The position numbers and the translations under genes were made by a program. A model generated the notes under the pieces. It had not been told where the DNA came from, made no database searches, and worked only from the letters and a program-made list of their open reading frames with translations. Shown piece after piece: positions 1 through 8,435 of a stretch of DNA of 64,000 nucleotides. Origin of the DNA: an uncultured Sphaerochaeta sp. (GTDB lineage Bacteria; Spirochaetota; Spirochaetia; Sphaerochaetales; Sphaerochaetaceae); the NCBI RefSeq assembly GCF_963677075.1, contig NZ_OY781873.1:1612001-1676000 (forward strand), written 5' to 3'. Positions within the stretch are counted from its first letter, which is position 1. Each line of letters begins with the position of its first letter.

Positions 1-2
1 GT

Positions 3-113
3 GGATATACCGTCAAGGAGTGCTTACGCTTTGCAAGTAAGGCTGCTGGTCTTGCGGTCTCTCGCCCAGGGGCAATGGCCTCGATCCCTCTGGCTAATGA
101 GGTATTTGACTAG
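3..113 (+). CDS. C-terminal end of a ribokinase-like (PfkB family) sugar kinase, 5' truncated by window edge
   Basis: Only the last 36 codons are present, in frame 3, ending in TAG at 111-113. The peptide contains an alanine-rich helix followed by AVSRPGAMASIP and a short acidic tail. The pattern 'A..ALAVSR.GA..SIP' is the usual C-terminus of ribokinases and related PfkB sugar kinases, where it packs near the nucleotide and monovalent-cation sites. The catalytic Asp and the nucleotide motif lie upstream of the window, so the substrate cannot be judged. A pentose or sugar kinase would suit the xylose genes that follow, but no operon link is visible because the next gene is on the other strand. 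Confidence 0.7.
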   Translation, partial: GYTVKECLRFASKAAGLAVSRPGAMASIPLANEVFD

Positions 114-143
114 GTTTTCACCTATAAGATTCAGATAAAGATA

Positions 144-176
144 GAAGCCAGCGATGTTTCCCTCATCACTGGCTTC
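144..176 (-). terminator. Rho-independent terminator of the small secreted-protein gene (possibly bidirectional)
   Basis: A 13-bp stem (GAAGCCAGYGATG arms, one G-T pair) closes a 7-nt loop. On the minus strand it is followed by a T-rich stretch. It lies 42 nt past the stop codon of the gene at 219-458, and about 30 nt past the ribokinase stop on the plus strand, so it may serve both. Confidence 0.75.
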
Positions 177-218
177 AATATTTGCAAGCTTGTCTGTCCG
201 GACGCGCTTCGAACTTTC

Positions 219-458
219 TTAATTGGCAACCACGAACAACATTCTGTTCGTTCCTTCTTCAGCAACTGAATAGGTGAAGTTGTTTGCATTCGACTCAACT
301 TCAAAGTATCCAAACTCATTGGCGGTAAAGGTGTTTCTCTCGGGGATGTAGGCGTGCAGCTTAAGTACTGCAGTATCCTGCATGCCGGCAGCAAAAAGAG
401 CAGAAGAGAAGACGGTCATCAAGATGGCTGTCAGTATGATGGCTTTAAACTTCTTCAT
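219..458 (-). CDS. Small secreted protein of unknown function
   Basis: The 79-residue product has a clear signal peptide: a Lys-rich start, a hydrophobic core over residues 6-22 and an ALFAAG cleavage region. The mature part is only about 56 residues, rich in Phe, Asn, Thr and Glu, with alternating polar and hydrophobic residues that suggest a small beta structure. It has no Cys and no lipobox, so it should be released to the periplasm. The start is supported by AAGGAG 8 nt upstream and by a near-consensus promoter. I do not recognise a family. Its FAAG start after the signal peptide resembles the ABC binding proteins elsewhere in the window. It is monocistronic, with its own promoter and terminator, which argues that it is a real gene. 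Confidence 0.7.
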   Translation of the reverse strand: MKKFKAIILTAILMTVFSSALFAAGMQDTAVLKLHAYIPERNTFTANEFGYFEVESNANNFTYSVAEEGTNRMLFVVAN

Positions 459-492
459 CTTCTTACTCCTTTTTAGTAGTTGTTACGTCTAT

Positions 493-521
493 ATAATATG
501 TAAGATGTAAGAAGATGTCAA
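493..521 (-). promoter_or_regulatory. Sigma-70 type promoter of the small secreted-protein gene
   Basis: On the minus strand TTGACA (516-521) is separated by 17 nt from TATTAT (493-498), 34 nt upstream of the ATG at 458. This is one of the best promoter matches in the window. Confidence 0.75.
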
Positions 522-744
522 TAGAGAAAATAAAATAAATTGTTATAATAGAAGAAATTAGATATTGTCATATGTTAGAAGAAGTAACCTATAACATATA
601 CCAATAACATCTCACATTACACAAGTTATATGAGAAATTTTGTGAGAAGTGTTCACTTATGACATGGTAAAAACGTTGAATCTGAAGGGGAATGACTAAT
701 AATGAAGAAATATTACTTGTGGCACACCCCATGATATGACAAAA
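522..744. other. A/T-rich intergenic stretch with no gene seen
   Basis: Between the promoter of the small secreted gene and the terminator of the AraC gene there is A/T-rich sequence with no convincing ribosome binding site plus reading frame on either strand. The reading frames present are short or antisense to the AraC gene. No tRNA fold or repeat array is seen. Confidence 0.6.
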
Positions 745-766
745 GACATGTACAAAGGTACCTGTC
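745..766 (-). terminator. Terminator of the AraC-family regulator gene
   Basis: GACATGTAC and GTACCTGTC form a 9-bp stem with one mismatch around an AAAG loop. On the minus strand a TTTTGTC tract follows. It is 48 nt beyond the stop codon of the regulator at 815. Confidence 0.6.
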
Positions 767-814
767 ACTTCTGACAAGAGGTGCGTGGAAGAAGTTTTGT
801 ATCTTCTCCCACAC

Positions 815-1606
815 TTACAAGCCGAGAAGTTGTAAATGGGTCTTTCGGTAGGAAGAGGGACTGCTCCCTGTGGATTGCTTGAATCGTTTGGAGAAATGGA
901 ACTCAGAACAAAACTGCAGTTTCTCTGAAATTTCCTTGATGGATTGGGTTGTGCTGGTAAGCAGTGCACGTGCCACTTCAAGCTGCAGGTTTGAGTAATA
1001 CCGCATCGGGGTGGTGTTCATGCGTTTCTTGAACAGACGGACAAAATATGAAGGATCGAGTTGTACATGGTCTGCGATCATCTGCAGATTCAGATTGTCA
1101 AAGATATGTCGTTGCATATAACGAATGGCTTTCTCAAGGTGAACATTCTCCCCTTGATTCTCTTCCAGCTTTGTACCGGCAGCAAGGTTGTACAAGAGTC
1201 CAAGCATCTGGTAGCAGGCACTGATGCGTAATTCCTTCAATTGGCTGAGGCCCTTGTCTCTGACTTCTTCAAAGAAGAAACGCCAGTTTGTTCCCAGCCG
1301 AATAGGGTTCATTGTTTCCAGCTTGTTCACCAAACCCTGTTCTTCAGGACAGCTGATCAGGGTAGCATAATAGGTGAGACCAGCATGACGGTCAGCCTCA
1401 ATAGCATGCACGGTTCCACCAGTGGTTACAAACAATGAGCCTGGTGAGATGGTGTATCGGCTTTGGGCATTGCTGAAGGTACCACTTCCACTGACGAAGT
1501 AGTGGACTTCGAATTGCCCAGGCTCGTGATTATGCACTCGCTGATGCCACAGGAGTTCCTGTTCCTCATGCATTTGGAATACAAAGACCGCATCTAATAG
1601 CTCCAT
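815..1606 (-). CDS. AraC-family transcriptional regulator, probable xylose regulator
   Basis: This 263-residue protein has an N-terminal cupin-like sensing region (about residues 10-110, with H-x-H-E-P-G-Q-F and later Gly/His-rich strands) and a C-terminal AraC double helix-turn-helix (about 155-257). The second recognition segment, ISEKLQFCSEFHFSKRFKQ, matches the family. It is divergent from xylB-xylA with only 86 bp between starts, so control of xylose catabolism is the natural inference; the ligand is not proven. No Shine-Dalgarno sequence precedes the ATG. Instead a promoter -10 box ends 6 nt upstream, which suggests a leaderless transcript. An internal ATG at codon 12 also lacks a ribosome binding site. 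Confidence 0.85.
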   Translation of the reverse strand: MELLDAVFVFQMHEEQELLWHQRVHNHEPGQFEVHYFVSGSGTFSNAQSRYTISPGSLFVTTGGTVHAIEADRHAGLTYYATLISCPEEQGLVNKLETMNPIRLGTNWRFFFEEVRDKGLSQLKELRISACYQMLGLLYNLAAGTKLEENQGENVHLEKAIRYMQRHIFDNLNLQMIADHVQLDPSYFVRLFKKRMNTTPMRYYSNLQLEVARALLTSTTQSIKEISEKLQFCSEFHFSKRFKQSTGSSPSSYRKTHLQLLGL

Positions 1607-1612
1607 AAGTCA

Positions 1613-1642
1613 ATAATACATATGTTTTCACAATCTTGTCTA
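1613..1642 (-). promoter_or_regulatory. Promoter of the AraC regulator placed for a leaderless mRNA
   Basis: Reading leftward, TAGACA (1637-1642), an 18-nt spacer and TATTAT (1613-1618) are followed by 6 nt and then the ATG at 1606. Transcription would begin at or next to the A of the start codon. Confidence 0.55.
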
Positions 1643-1692
1643 TGGTAATCGTGTCTTTGATGGGTAATGCTATAGCAAAGGAGAGGATTTGT

Positions 1693-3171
1693 ATGCAAGT
1701 TGTTATAGGAATTGATACTGGCACCCAGAGCACCAAGGTACTCTGTTATGATGCCGAGACAAAGCAAGTCCTGTTGACCGTCAGTGCCTCCCACGAGATG
1801 GAGAGTCACGATGATGGGACACGTGAGCAAGAAGCTGTATGGTATCTGGATGCAATCAGATCCTGCTTTGCCCAGATAGATCCGAAGATAAAGGAGCAGG
1901 TTGTCGCAATCGGCGTCTCTGCACAGCAACATGGGTTTGTTCCCGCTGGAAAGGATGGAGAGGTGCTGGCTCCAGTCAAGCTCTGGTGTGATACCTCAAC
2001 CAAAGCACAGTGTGATGAACTAACACAGAAACTCGGTGGAGAAGAGAGAGTGTTTGAGCTCTTGGGAAACCAGATTCTTCCCGGCTATACCTTGTCCAAG
2101 ATTCTTCACTTGAAACAACATCGACCAGACGCATATGCCAAGCTGGCGCATATACTTCTGCCCCATGATTACATCAATCTGTATCTGACGGGAGTCTACA
2201 GTGCTGAAGCAGGTGATGCTTCCGGTACTGCCTTCTTTGATGTAAAGAAGAAAGCATGGAGCAGGGAAGTTCTGCTGGCGGTGGATGAGGAGCGTGATCT
2301 CTATAGCATGTTGCCACCGATCACCAAGGCAGGAGATGCAGCTGGCACGGTACAAGCATCAACGGCAAAGGAGCTTGGTATCCCACAAGGGATTCCTGTC
2401 TCCTGTGGTGCAGGGGACAATATGGCTGGGGCCATTGGAACCGGTTGTGTGGGAAAGGGCGATCTGACCATGAGCATGGGGACCAGCGGTACGCTGTTTG
2501 GATACAGTGATGCTTGCATTACCGACCGAAAAGGCAGGCTTGCTGCCTTCTGTTCTTCCACCGGTGGGTATCTTCCACTGCTCTGTACCATGAACTGCAC
2601 CATTACCACAGAGTCAGTGAGACAGCTCTTCGGCTATGATGTCAAGGAACTTGACACTCTGGCCGCGAAGGCTCCCATTGGATGTGAGGGGGTAACCATG
2701 CTTCCTTTCTTCAATGGTGAGAGAGTGCCCAACCTGCCACACGGAAAGGGTGTGATCGCGGGTTTGGATATGGGGAATATGAAGGTTGAGAATATTGCCC
2801 GAGCTGCCTTGGAAAGTTCCATCTATGCCATGAAGGGTGGATTGGATGCATTCGGGGAGCTTGGCTTCATCCCCAAGCGGATCATCCTCACCGGTGGTGG
2901 GGCGAAGAGTGCCATCTGGAGACAGATTGCATGTGATGTAATGCAATTACCGGTTTCAGTTCCAGAAGTTGGAGAGAGTGCTGCCTTTGGTGCAGCTCTC
3001 CAGGCTTTATGGACCCTCAAGGGAGGGTCGATCGTGGACCTTGCATCTGAGCATGTGCGATTTGATGATGCAAAGGGTTGTGAACCGAATAAGGAAGCAG
3101 GAGCGCAGTATGCGAAGGCATATGAGCGTTATCAATCGTATGTTGAGGCGATGACGCCTTTATTTCAGTAG
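1693..3171 (+). CDS. xylB: Xylulokinase
   Basis: This cytoplasmic FGGY-family kinase phosphorylates D-xylulose to xylulose-5-phosphate for the pentose phosphate pathway. The 492-residue protein opens with [13 protein letters not shown] (phosphate-binding loop), has the SAQQHG motif, the catalytic Asp in [14 protein letters not shown], and the C-terminal ATP-binding LTGGGAKS. Length is typical. The reading frame is open upstream to 1636, but AAGGAGAGG lies 6 nt before the ATG at 1693 and the family alignment starts there. xylA follows after 8 nt, so both are one operon divergent from the AraC regulator. Confidence 0.95.
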   Translation: MQVVIGIDTGTQSTKVLCYDAETKQVLLTVSASHEMESHDDGTREQEAVWYLDAIRSCFAQIDPKIKEQVVAIGVSAQQHGFVPAGKDGEVLAPVKLWCDTSTKAQCDELTQKLGGEERVFELLGNQILPGYTLSKILHLKQHRPDAYAKLAHILLPHDYINLYLTGVYSAEAGDASGTAFFDVKKKAWSREVLLAVDEERDLYSMLPPITKAGDAAGTVQASTAKELGIPQGIPVSCGAGDNMAGAIGTGCVGKGDLTMSMGTSGTLFGYSDACITDRKGRLAAFCSSTGGYLPLLCTMNCTITTESVRQLFGYDVKELDTLAAKAPIGCEGVTMLPFFNGERVPNLPHGKGVIAGLDMGNMKVENIARAALESSIYAMKGGLDAFGELGFIPKRIILTGGGAKSAIWRQIACDVMQLPVSVPEVGESAAFGAALQALWTLKGGSIVDLASEHVRFDDAKGCEPNKEAGAQYAKAYERYQSYVEAMTPLFQ

Positions 3172-3179
3172 GAGGATGT

Positions 3180-4508
3180 ATGGAATATTTTGTCGGAGAT
3201 CAGGAATATTTTAAGGGAATCGGAAAGATTGCGTTCGAGGGAAAGGGAAGCAAGAACCCTCTCGCATTCAAGTATTATGATGCGAAGAAGATGATTGGTG
3301 GTAAGACAATGGCAGAGCATCTTCGATTTGCGACTGCCTATTGGCATAGTTTCTGTGCAGATGGTACGGATCCCTTCGGTAGTTCAACGATGGAATTCCC
3401 ATTCAGAAAGTCTGACCCATTTGCGAATGCAGTTGCCAAGGCTGATGCAGCTTTCGAGTTCTTCACCAAGCTGGGGACTCCCTACTATTGTTTCCACGAT
3501 GTGGATGCTTCTCCCGATAGTGAAGATGCGGTGACCTATGAGAAGACGTTTCACAAGATTGCTGACGAATTGCTCGCAAGACAGAAAGCAAGTGGCGTGA
3601 AATTGCTTTGGAATACCGCTAATGTATTCACGCATCCTATCTACATGAACGGAGCAGCAACCAACCCCGATTTTAATGTTGTTGCCCGTGCAGCAGTACA
3701 GGTAAAGAACAGTCTGGATGTGAACGTGAAACTCGGTGGACAGAATTATGTCTTCTGGGGTGGTAGAGAGGGGTACATGAGTCTCTTGAATACCGACATG
3801 AAGAGAGAGCAGGACCATCTTGCACGATTCCTTACCATGGCACGTGACTATGGACGGAGTATTGGGTTCAAGGGAACCTTCTTGATCGAACCAAAGCCGA
3901 TGGAACCGACCAAGCATCAGTATGACTATGATGCTGCCACCACAATCGGATTCCTCAAGGAGTATGGTTTGGATAAGGATTTCAAGTGTAATATTGAAGC
4001 CAACCATGCAACCTTGGCTGGCCATACCTTCGACCATGATCTGTTGGTCTCTGCAAGTCATGGTATGCTTGGCAGTGTCGATGCAAACCAGGGTGACTCG
4101 ATCAATGGATGGGATACTGATGAGTTCCCCACCGATGTATATGCTACCACCATGGCGATGTTGGTTATCTTGCGGCACGGTGGACTTGGCAGCGGTGGAC
4201 TGAACTTTGATGCTAAACGGAGGCGTAACTCCACTGACCTTGAAGATCTCTTCATCGCTCATATCGGCGGTATGGATAGTTTTGCTCTTGGTCTTGAGGT
4301 TGCCCACAAGATCATCGATGAAGGATTGTTCGATACGTTCGTCAAGAACCGCTATGCTTCATTTGATGCAGGGGAAGGAAAGAAGTTTGAAGATGGTTCC
4401 ATGGATCTTGCATCTCTTGCCGCTATCGGTCGCAATGTTCAGATCGAAAAGCGCAGTGGGAAGCAGGAGTACCTGAACAATCTGGTTAACTCCTACCTCT
4501 TCGGCTAG
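3180..4508 (+). CDS. xylA: Xylose isomerase
   Basis: The enzyme converts D-xylose to D-xylulose, using two divalent metal ions in a TIM barrel. The 442 residues match the class II (longer) form. All expected active-site residues are present: His106 and Asp109 (CFHDVD), Glu237 ([16 protein letters not shown]), Glu273 and His276 ([12 protein letters not shown]), Asp301, Asp312, Asp314 and Asp344 (LNFDAKRRR). These sit at a constant +5 offset from Escherichia coli numbering. TAGGAGG precedes the start. The stop codon overlaps the stop of the convergent AEC transporter by 4 bp. No xylose transporter is adjacent; the sugar ABC system near 50 kb is one possible partner. Confidence 0.97.
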   Translation: MEYFVGDQEYFKGIGKIAFEGKGSKNPLAFKYYDAKKMIGGKTMAEHLRFATAYWHSFCADGTDPFGSSTMEFPFRKSDPFANAVAKADAAFEFFTKLGTPYYCFHDVDASPDSEDAVTYEKTFHKIADELLARQKASGVKLLWNTANVFTHPIYMNGAATNPDFNVVARAAVQVKNSLDVNVKLGGQNYVFWGGREGYMSLLNTDMKREQDHLARFLTMARDYGRSIGFKGTFLIEPKPMEPTKHQYDYDAATTIGFLKEYGLDKDFKCNIEANHATLAGHTFDHDLLVSASHGMLGSVDANQGDSINGWDTDEFPTDVYATTMAMLVILRHGGLGSGGLNFDAKRRRNSTDLEDLFIAHIGGMDSFALGLEVAHKIIDEGLFDTFVKNRYASFDAGEGKKFEDGSMDLASLAAIGRNVQIEKRSGKQEYLNNLVNSYLFG

Positions 4509-5413
4509 GTAACCAAAAGAGAGAGGATGGTAAAGCTGGCAATACTCGCCAAGACTGATAGAGAGGAGGTAAAGGAAGCAAGCTTCTTCTCATCAGTCAG
4601 CTTCTCAAGGAAAGCCACTGAGCTGGTTGCACTTGGGCTGAATACGACGAATACAAGGGTTGTCTTGATGATCTGGTTGAAATCGGTATGAACGATGAAA
4701 TACCAGGCCATCAGGATACCCATTCCGTATCGTATGGTCAGTAACCCCAGCGTATACTTGATCCAACTCTTCTCAAAATGAATGTCCAACATTATCCCGA
4801 TCATCAACATAGCGATGATCGGGTTTGCTTTTCCTATGGCCACCATCCAGTCTTGGAGAAAGAGAGGCAACCGAATATGTGCGAAGGAGAGCGTGATCAT
4901 AACCAGATAGGTGATGAATGGTACACTGGTGAAGAGTTTTCTTATGATGTCAGTAGTTTCTGGACGTTTTCCCTGGGAGACAGAACTTGCCAGGGAGTAG
5001 GTTAGTCCTGTGGTCATCAGTGCATTGCCTAGGTCGAACAGAGAGGCTGCAACCAAGGCTTGGGCACCGAAAAGGGATTGGATGAAAGGGAAGGAGAAGT
5101 TGCCAACGTTATAGGTCGATCCACTCAGGAGGGCGTATGCCTTCAGTGAATTGTTCTGCTTACACATAAAAAGGTAGGAGAGAGAGGCAAGCAGGATGTT
5201 CGCCCCAATTCCATAGGCAACCAACACCAGCAGTGAATAATCCATCGTGAAGGTGTTGAAACTAGCCACGATAGCTGCTGGAAGGGTGATATTCAAGCTG
5301 ATACTGGACAGCGTGCTCCCTTCCTTCTCCGTAAATAATCCAATCCGCTTCAGGATCTGGGCAAGGATTATGATGAAGAGAAAGAGAGCAACCTGCGTAA
5401 GGGATTGCGTCAT
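4505..5413 (-). CDS. AEC-family (auxin efflux carrier type) membrane transporter
   Basis: The 302-residue protein is hydrophobic throughout, with about 8-10 predicted membrane helices in the two-half AEC layout. A Gly/Pro/Asn-rich loop ([16 protein letters not shown]) is in the first half and the characteristic [14 protein letters not shown] is near the C-terminus. AEC members export or import small organic anions such as malate; the substrate here is unknown. An AGGA sequence 8 nt upstream supports the start. It follows the aldo/keto reductase by 41 nt and may be the last gene of that operon. Its end overlaps xylA by 4 bp. Confidence 0.85.
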   Translation of the reverse strand: MTQSLTQVALFLFIIILAQILKRIGLFTEKEGSTLSSISLNITLPAAIVASFNTFTMDYSLLVLVAYGIGANILLASLSYLFMCKQNNSLKAYALLSGSTYNVGNFSFPFIQSLFGAQALVAASLFDLGNALMTTGLTYSLASSVSQGKRPETTDIIRKLFTSVPFITYLVMITLSFAHIRLPLFLQDWMVAIGKANPIIAMLMIGIMLDIHFEKSWIKYTLGLLTIRYGMGILMAWYFIVHTDFNQIIKTTLVFVVFSPSATSSVAFLEKLTDEKKLASFTSSLSVLASIASFTILSLLVT

Positions 5414-5454
5414 GAAGTGTATCCTACTGTCTCACCGTGTGAGATACAAGCAAG

Positions 5455-6420
5455 TTAGCGAAGATCTTCGCCCAAGAAGGCGATTTGTTCCTCACTCAAG
5501 ATCAGGTCACTCCCTTCGAGGGTTTCTGTGATCTGGGCTATCTTGCTGGATCCAGCAATTGCAATGGTTGGATTCCTCTGGCTTGTCAGATATGCCATTA
5601 CTATCGCTGAGGGAGAGACCTGCAATTGGGAGGAAAGCCTCTCCACCTTGGGTACGAGCGCCAGGTTGATGTCAGTAAGGAATCTTTGTTTTGCCCTCTC
5701 GCTGAGCGTTTCCGTCTTACCTGCAATCACTTTGGAGAAGAGTCCTTTTGCCTGTGGTGAGAAACACATGACCGGCATGGCTTCCTTCTCATACCATTGT
5801 CTCTGTTCCTCTGTCATGCATACCAAGGTATCATCACCCCAGGTCTCCGGTGTGCAATGGGCAAGACTCCACTGGATTTCACTGATTGAAAATGCTGGCT
5901 TTCCGTGTTTATTTGCCCATGTATTGGCCTGTGCAATCCTCTCGGTGGTCCAGTTGGATGCTCCCAGGTGACGAACCAGGTTTTTCTCTACGAGCTCACC
6001 AGCCATGTCGATGATTTCATCGGCTGGCATTTGAGGATTGTCCCGATGGAAGAACCAGATATCCAGGTGATCTGTCCTCAAGGAATCAAGGCTTTGGTTG
6101 ATATCCAACATCATGTCAGCTCTGTTTATTCTGCTTCTGTGCATATCTTCCTTGTATGGATGACAGCCCTTTGATGCAACAACCATCTTATCTCTTGACC
6201 CTGTATCCTGCATCCATTTGCCAAGAACCAATTCACTGCTGGAGAGTGTACCAGCGTCCCCCTGTCCATAGATGTGGGCAGTGTCGAGGAGGGTGCCTCC
6301 TGCCTCTGCAAAAATATCCAGCTGCTTCAGTGCAATCTTTTCGCTGATGGACTCACCATAATGGTCGCATCCGAGGGCTATTTGTGAAAGCTTAAGGTTG
6401 TTAAAATCAAGGTATTTCAT
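5455..6420 (-). CDS. Aldo/keto reductase
   Basis: This 321-residue NAD(P)H-dependent oxidoreductase has the AKR catalytic tetrad: Asp46 and Tyr51 in LLDTAHIYG, Lys84 in ASKG, and His125 in WFFHRDNPQ. The C-terminal IAIAGSSKIAQITETLEG is the usual cofactor-binding segment. It resembles the YajO/Tas-like group that reduces or dehydrates aldehydes and sugars; the substrate is unknown. The ATG directly abuts the stop codon of the upstream VIT1-type gene with no spacer, so the two are very likely co-translated. Confidence 0.9.
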   Translation of the reverse strand: MKYLDFNNLKLSQIALGCDHYGESISEKIALKQLDIFAEAGGTLLDTAHIYGQGDAGTLSSSELVLGKWMQDTGSRDKMVVASKGCHPYKEDMHRSRINRADMMLDINQSLDSLRTDHLDIWFFHRDNPQMPADEIIDMAGELVEKNLVRHLGASNWTTERIAQANTWANKHGKPAFSISEIQWSLAHCTPETWGDDTLVCMTEEQRQWYEKEAMPVMCFSPQAKGLFSKVIAGKTETLSERAKQRFLTDINLALVPKVERLSSQLQVSPSAIVMAYLTSQRNPTIAIAGSSKIAQITETLEGSDLILSEEQIAFLGEDLR

Positions 6421-7299
6421 TTAGATATCAATTCCCAGGAATCGCTTGACGAGGATTCCGATCACAAACGATATGGCAGCAACACCGAGACTGATGAGTG
6501 CCATTTCCAAGAAACGTTTCCCAAAGGGAAGGTCTTTTGCTACTGCCGTATAGTAGGTAAAAAGCATAATGATGACAATGACAACCACCAGCATGATAAG
6601 CAAGGCGGCCATATAGCTCTCAAGAAGCAAGTAGGGGAGAACCATGAAGGCTACGGTGAAGAGATAAGCTATTCCGGTGTACATGCTGCTCTTAGCTGCA
6701 TTCTTTTCCCCACTGTTCTTTGCCGAGAGATATTCGCTTGATGCCATGGAAAGGGTCGCCGAGATACCGGTTATCAAGCCGGATAGGGCAATGAGACGGG
6801 TATTCTGCAAAGCGAAAGTCAATCCAGCCAGTGTTCCAGAGAGCTCAACAAGTGCATCGCTTAAGCCAAGAACCATAGATCCGATATATTGCAAGCGTTC
6901 CTCATCGAGCATTGCAAGCAGTTGTTGTTCGTGTCTATCCTCATCTTCACTGATCTGTTTTGCCTGGGGTACTTCAGCGATCAGTGAACGGTAAGCCTTG
7001 GTGGCTTTGTCCTCTCCTTTCTCCATTTTCTTCAGGACAAAGGTATATCCAAGGATGATTGCCATGAAACTATAGAACCAGAGTTTGAATGTATTGATTC
7101 GTACTTCCTTGCCAGTCAGTTTCTGCCAGATTTTGGCATGCCTCAGTTCTTCATCGGCAATACGGCGTAACACATTGCTGTTATGTTCATCCTTTACCCG
7201 GGTTGCGAGAAAGCTGTAGATTCGATGTTCGGTCAACTCTCCCTGTTGTAGAAACAGGAGAACACGCATTGTCTTTTTGCTATAAGTATTCTCACTCAC
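6421..7299 (-). CDS. Membrane-bound ferritin-like/VIT1 (CCC1-type) metal transporter
   Basis: The 292 residues split into an N-terminal ferritin-like helical domain (about 1-135) and a C-terminal VIT1/CCC1 membrane domain (about 138-292, five helices). Two di-iron type ExxH motifs are visible, E51-x-x-H54 and E120-x-x-H123, with Glu24 as a further candidate ligand. A long hydrophobic stretch at 72-90 sits inside the soluble part. Related MbfA-type proteins export iron or protect against peroxide stress, so iron or manganese efflux is the likely job. The start is GTG with AAGGAG 7 nt upstream and a good promoter further up. It heads an operon with the aldo/keto reductase and perhaps the AEC carrier. 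Confidence 0.85.
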   Translation of the reverse strand: MSENTYSKKTMRVLLFLQQGELTEHRIYSFLATRVKDEHNSNVLRRIADEELRHAKIWQKLTGKEVRINTFKLWFYSFMAIILGYTFVLKKMEKGEDKATKAYRSLIAEVPQAKQISEDEDRHEQQLLAMLDEERLQYIGSMVLGLSDALVELSGTLAGLTFALQNTRLIALSGLITGISATLSMASSEYLSAKNSGEKNAAKSSMYTGIAYLFTVAFMVLPYLLLESYMAALLIMLVVVIVIIMLFTYYTAVAKDLPFGKRFLEMALISLGVAAISFVIGILVKRFLGIDI

Positions 7300-7319
7300 A
7301 CTATTGCTCCTTGGGCGAT

Positions 7320-7347
7320 AGTATAGCTAGCGCTGAATATTTTGCAA
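7320..7347 (-). promoter_or_regulatory. Promoter of the ferritin-like/VIT1 operon
   Basis: Reading leftward, TTGCAA (7342-7347), a 16-nt spacer and TATACT (7320-7325) lie 20 nt before the GTG start at 7299. Confidence 0.55.
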
Positions 7348-7357
7348 ATAGCGTTGC

Positions 7358-7386
7358 TTGACCGCTTCTGTTTCTCTTTGTAGTAT
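7358..7386 (+). promoter_or_regulatory. Promoter of the TrpR-like repressor gene
   Basis: TTGACC (7358-7363), a 17-nt spacer and TAGTAT (7381-7386) lie 19 nt upstream of the ATG at 7406. It is back to back with the promoter of the VIT1 operon. Confidence 0.6.
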
Positions 7387-7405
7387 GAAATGAAACGGAG
7401 GATCC

Positions 7406-7693
7406 ATGGATACTGAATATAAAGATTTGATCGAGGTCTTTAGTGCAACTAACAACCCTGAGGATATGGCCAAGTTGTTTGAGGAGATGCTCACACCGAG
7501 TGAGCGGAAGGCGATTCTGCTTCGCTGGAATTTGATGAAGGACCTCTATCAGGGGCTTCCTCAGCGTGAGATTGCTTCCTCATATGGTATCTCCTTGTGT
7601 AAGATCACAAGAGGGTCGAAGATCCTGAAGCAAAAGGACTCTTATTGTAAAAAAATTCTCAGCGACCGATATGATGATCACCTGCATATCTGA
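7406..7693 (+). CDS. TrpR-like (YerC/YecD family) DNA-binding protein
   Basis: The 95-residue all-helical protein has the Trp-repressor fold signature: LTPSERKAILLRWNLMKDL, then a helix-turn-helix (LPQREIASSYGISLCKITRGSKIL). This matches the small YerC/YecD group rather than true TrpR, and no trp genes are near. It should act as a dimeric cytoplasmic regulator; targets and ligand are unknown. GGAGG precedes the ATG. It is monocistronic, with its own promoter and a perfect terminator hairpin right after the stop. Confidence 0.85.
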   Translation: MDTEYKDLIEVFSATNNPEDMAKLFEEMLTPSERKAILLRWNLMKDLYQGLPQREIASSYGISLCKITRGSKILKQKDSYCKKILSDRYDDHLHI

Positions 7694-7698
7694 TCAGT

Positions 7699-7722
7699 AA
7701 AGGGAGTTCCTCAACTCCCTTT
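7699..7722 (+). terminator. Terminator of the TrpR-like gene
   Basis: A perfect 10-bp stem, AAAGGGAGTT and AACTCCCTTT, with a CCTC loop, begins 6 nt after the TGA. Confidence 0.8.
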
Positions 7723-7754
7723 GGTATGATATCATGTACTGAAAGCATCCCTAC

Positions 7755-8435
7755 ATGCCAAAAGAAGGCATACAGAGAGGTTGTACCTTGTCAATTTCAA
7801 TTTCAGTCATATGTGACGTTTCTTCTACGCTTCTCCCATCTGATGATTATCATGCAATACCTGTGCAGTTTTATAAAGATATCTGTTACACCCCACTTTT
7901 CTCTTCTGACTTTCCAGAGGTAACACACATTGGACTTTTTATGGATAATACTTACCTTGTGCCGGGTGAGAAAGAACCAAAATTCTATCATGAAGAGTAT
8001 ATTGCACCAGAAACAGTAAGTACGTATAGGATTGATAATCCAGATTTATATTGCCAAGGCATAGGGCAAGCAGATGTATTATGCCAGGAGTCTTTACGTA
8101 TTCCCACAAGTCTGAGGGCCTATTTAAAAAATGAGTGCAATGTAAATGGTCTGGATTTAGATCGTTTGCTTTTTATGTTCAAAGAACACTATCCAGCTTA
8201 TACAGACTCAGCAACCTACAGCATGGAGCAAAAGCAATATCTGCCTTCTATAGTCGCTGTTTTGAAAAGATCGCGTTTCGTGGAGTTCATAACGTTTTCC
8301 GAGACAGTATGCCAAGCTTTTTTCTCTGAAATGGATCCATCCAAGCTTTCGAAGACACGGCTACAGTCATTCAAACATCTCTATGTATTGCTGTTACCAG
8401 TTGTATCTTGCATGTTCTCCTTCTCTGGAAGTTAA
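7755..8435 (+). pseudogene. Putative N-terminal half of a frame-broken glycosyltransferase gene (weak DUF4422-like resemblance)
   Basis: This open frame encodes 226 residues with no ribosome binding site at its first ATG and an in-frame stop just upstream. Some segments resemble the domain that often precedes GT8 in surface-glycan enzymes: a THIGLFMDNTYLVPG stretch, then DLDRLLFMFKEHYPAY and LKRSRFVEFITFSETV. The resemblance is weak and judged by eye. After about codon 205 the peptide turns into a low-complexity hydrophobic tail, while the +1 frame, starting at 8383, continues as a sensible GT8 protein. The simplest reading is one original gene of about 1.7 kb broken by a single-base change near 8370-8400. 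It could also be an independent, unknown protein. Confidence 0.45.

Noticed and set aside
589..981. Reading frame of 130 codons on the minus strand over the AraC gene end
   Set aside because: It overlaps the conserved HTH region of the AraC gene in another frame, has no ribosome site and covers the terminator at 745-766.
3384..4307. Long reading frame antisense to xylA
   Set aside because: It lies wholly opposite a gene with every active-site residue intact, has no ribosome site and the peptide shows no domain. It reflects codon bias of the real gene.
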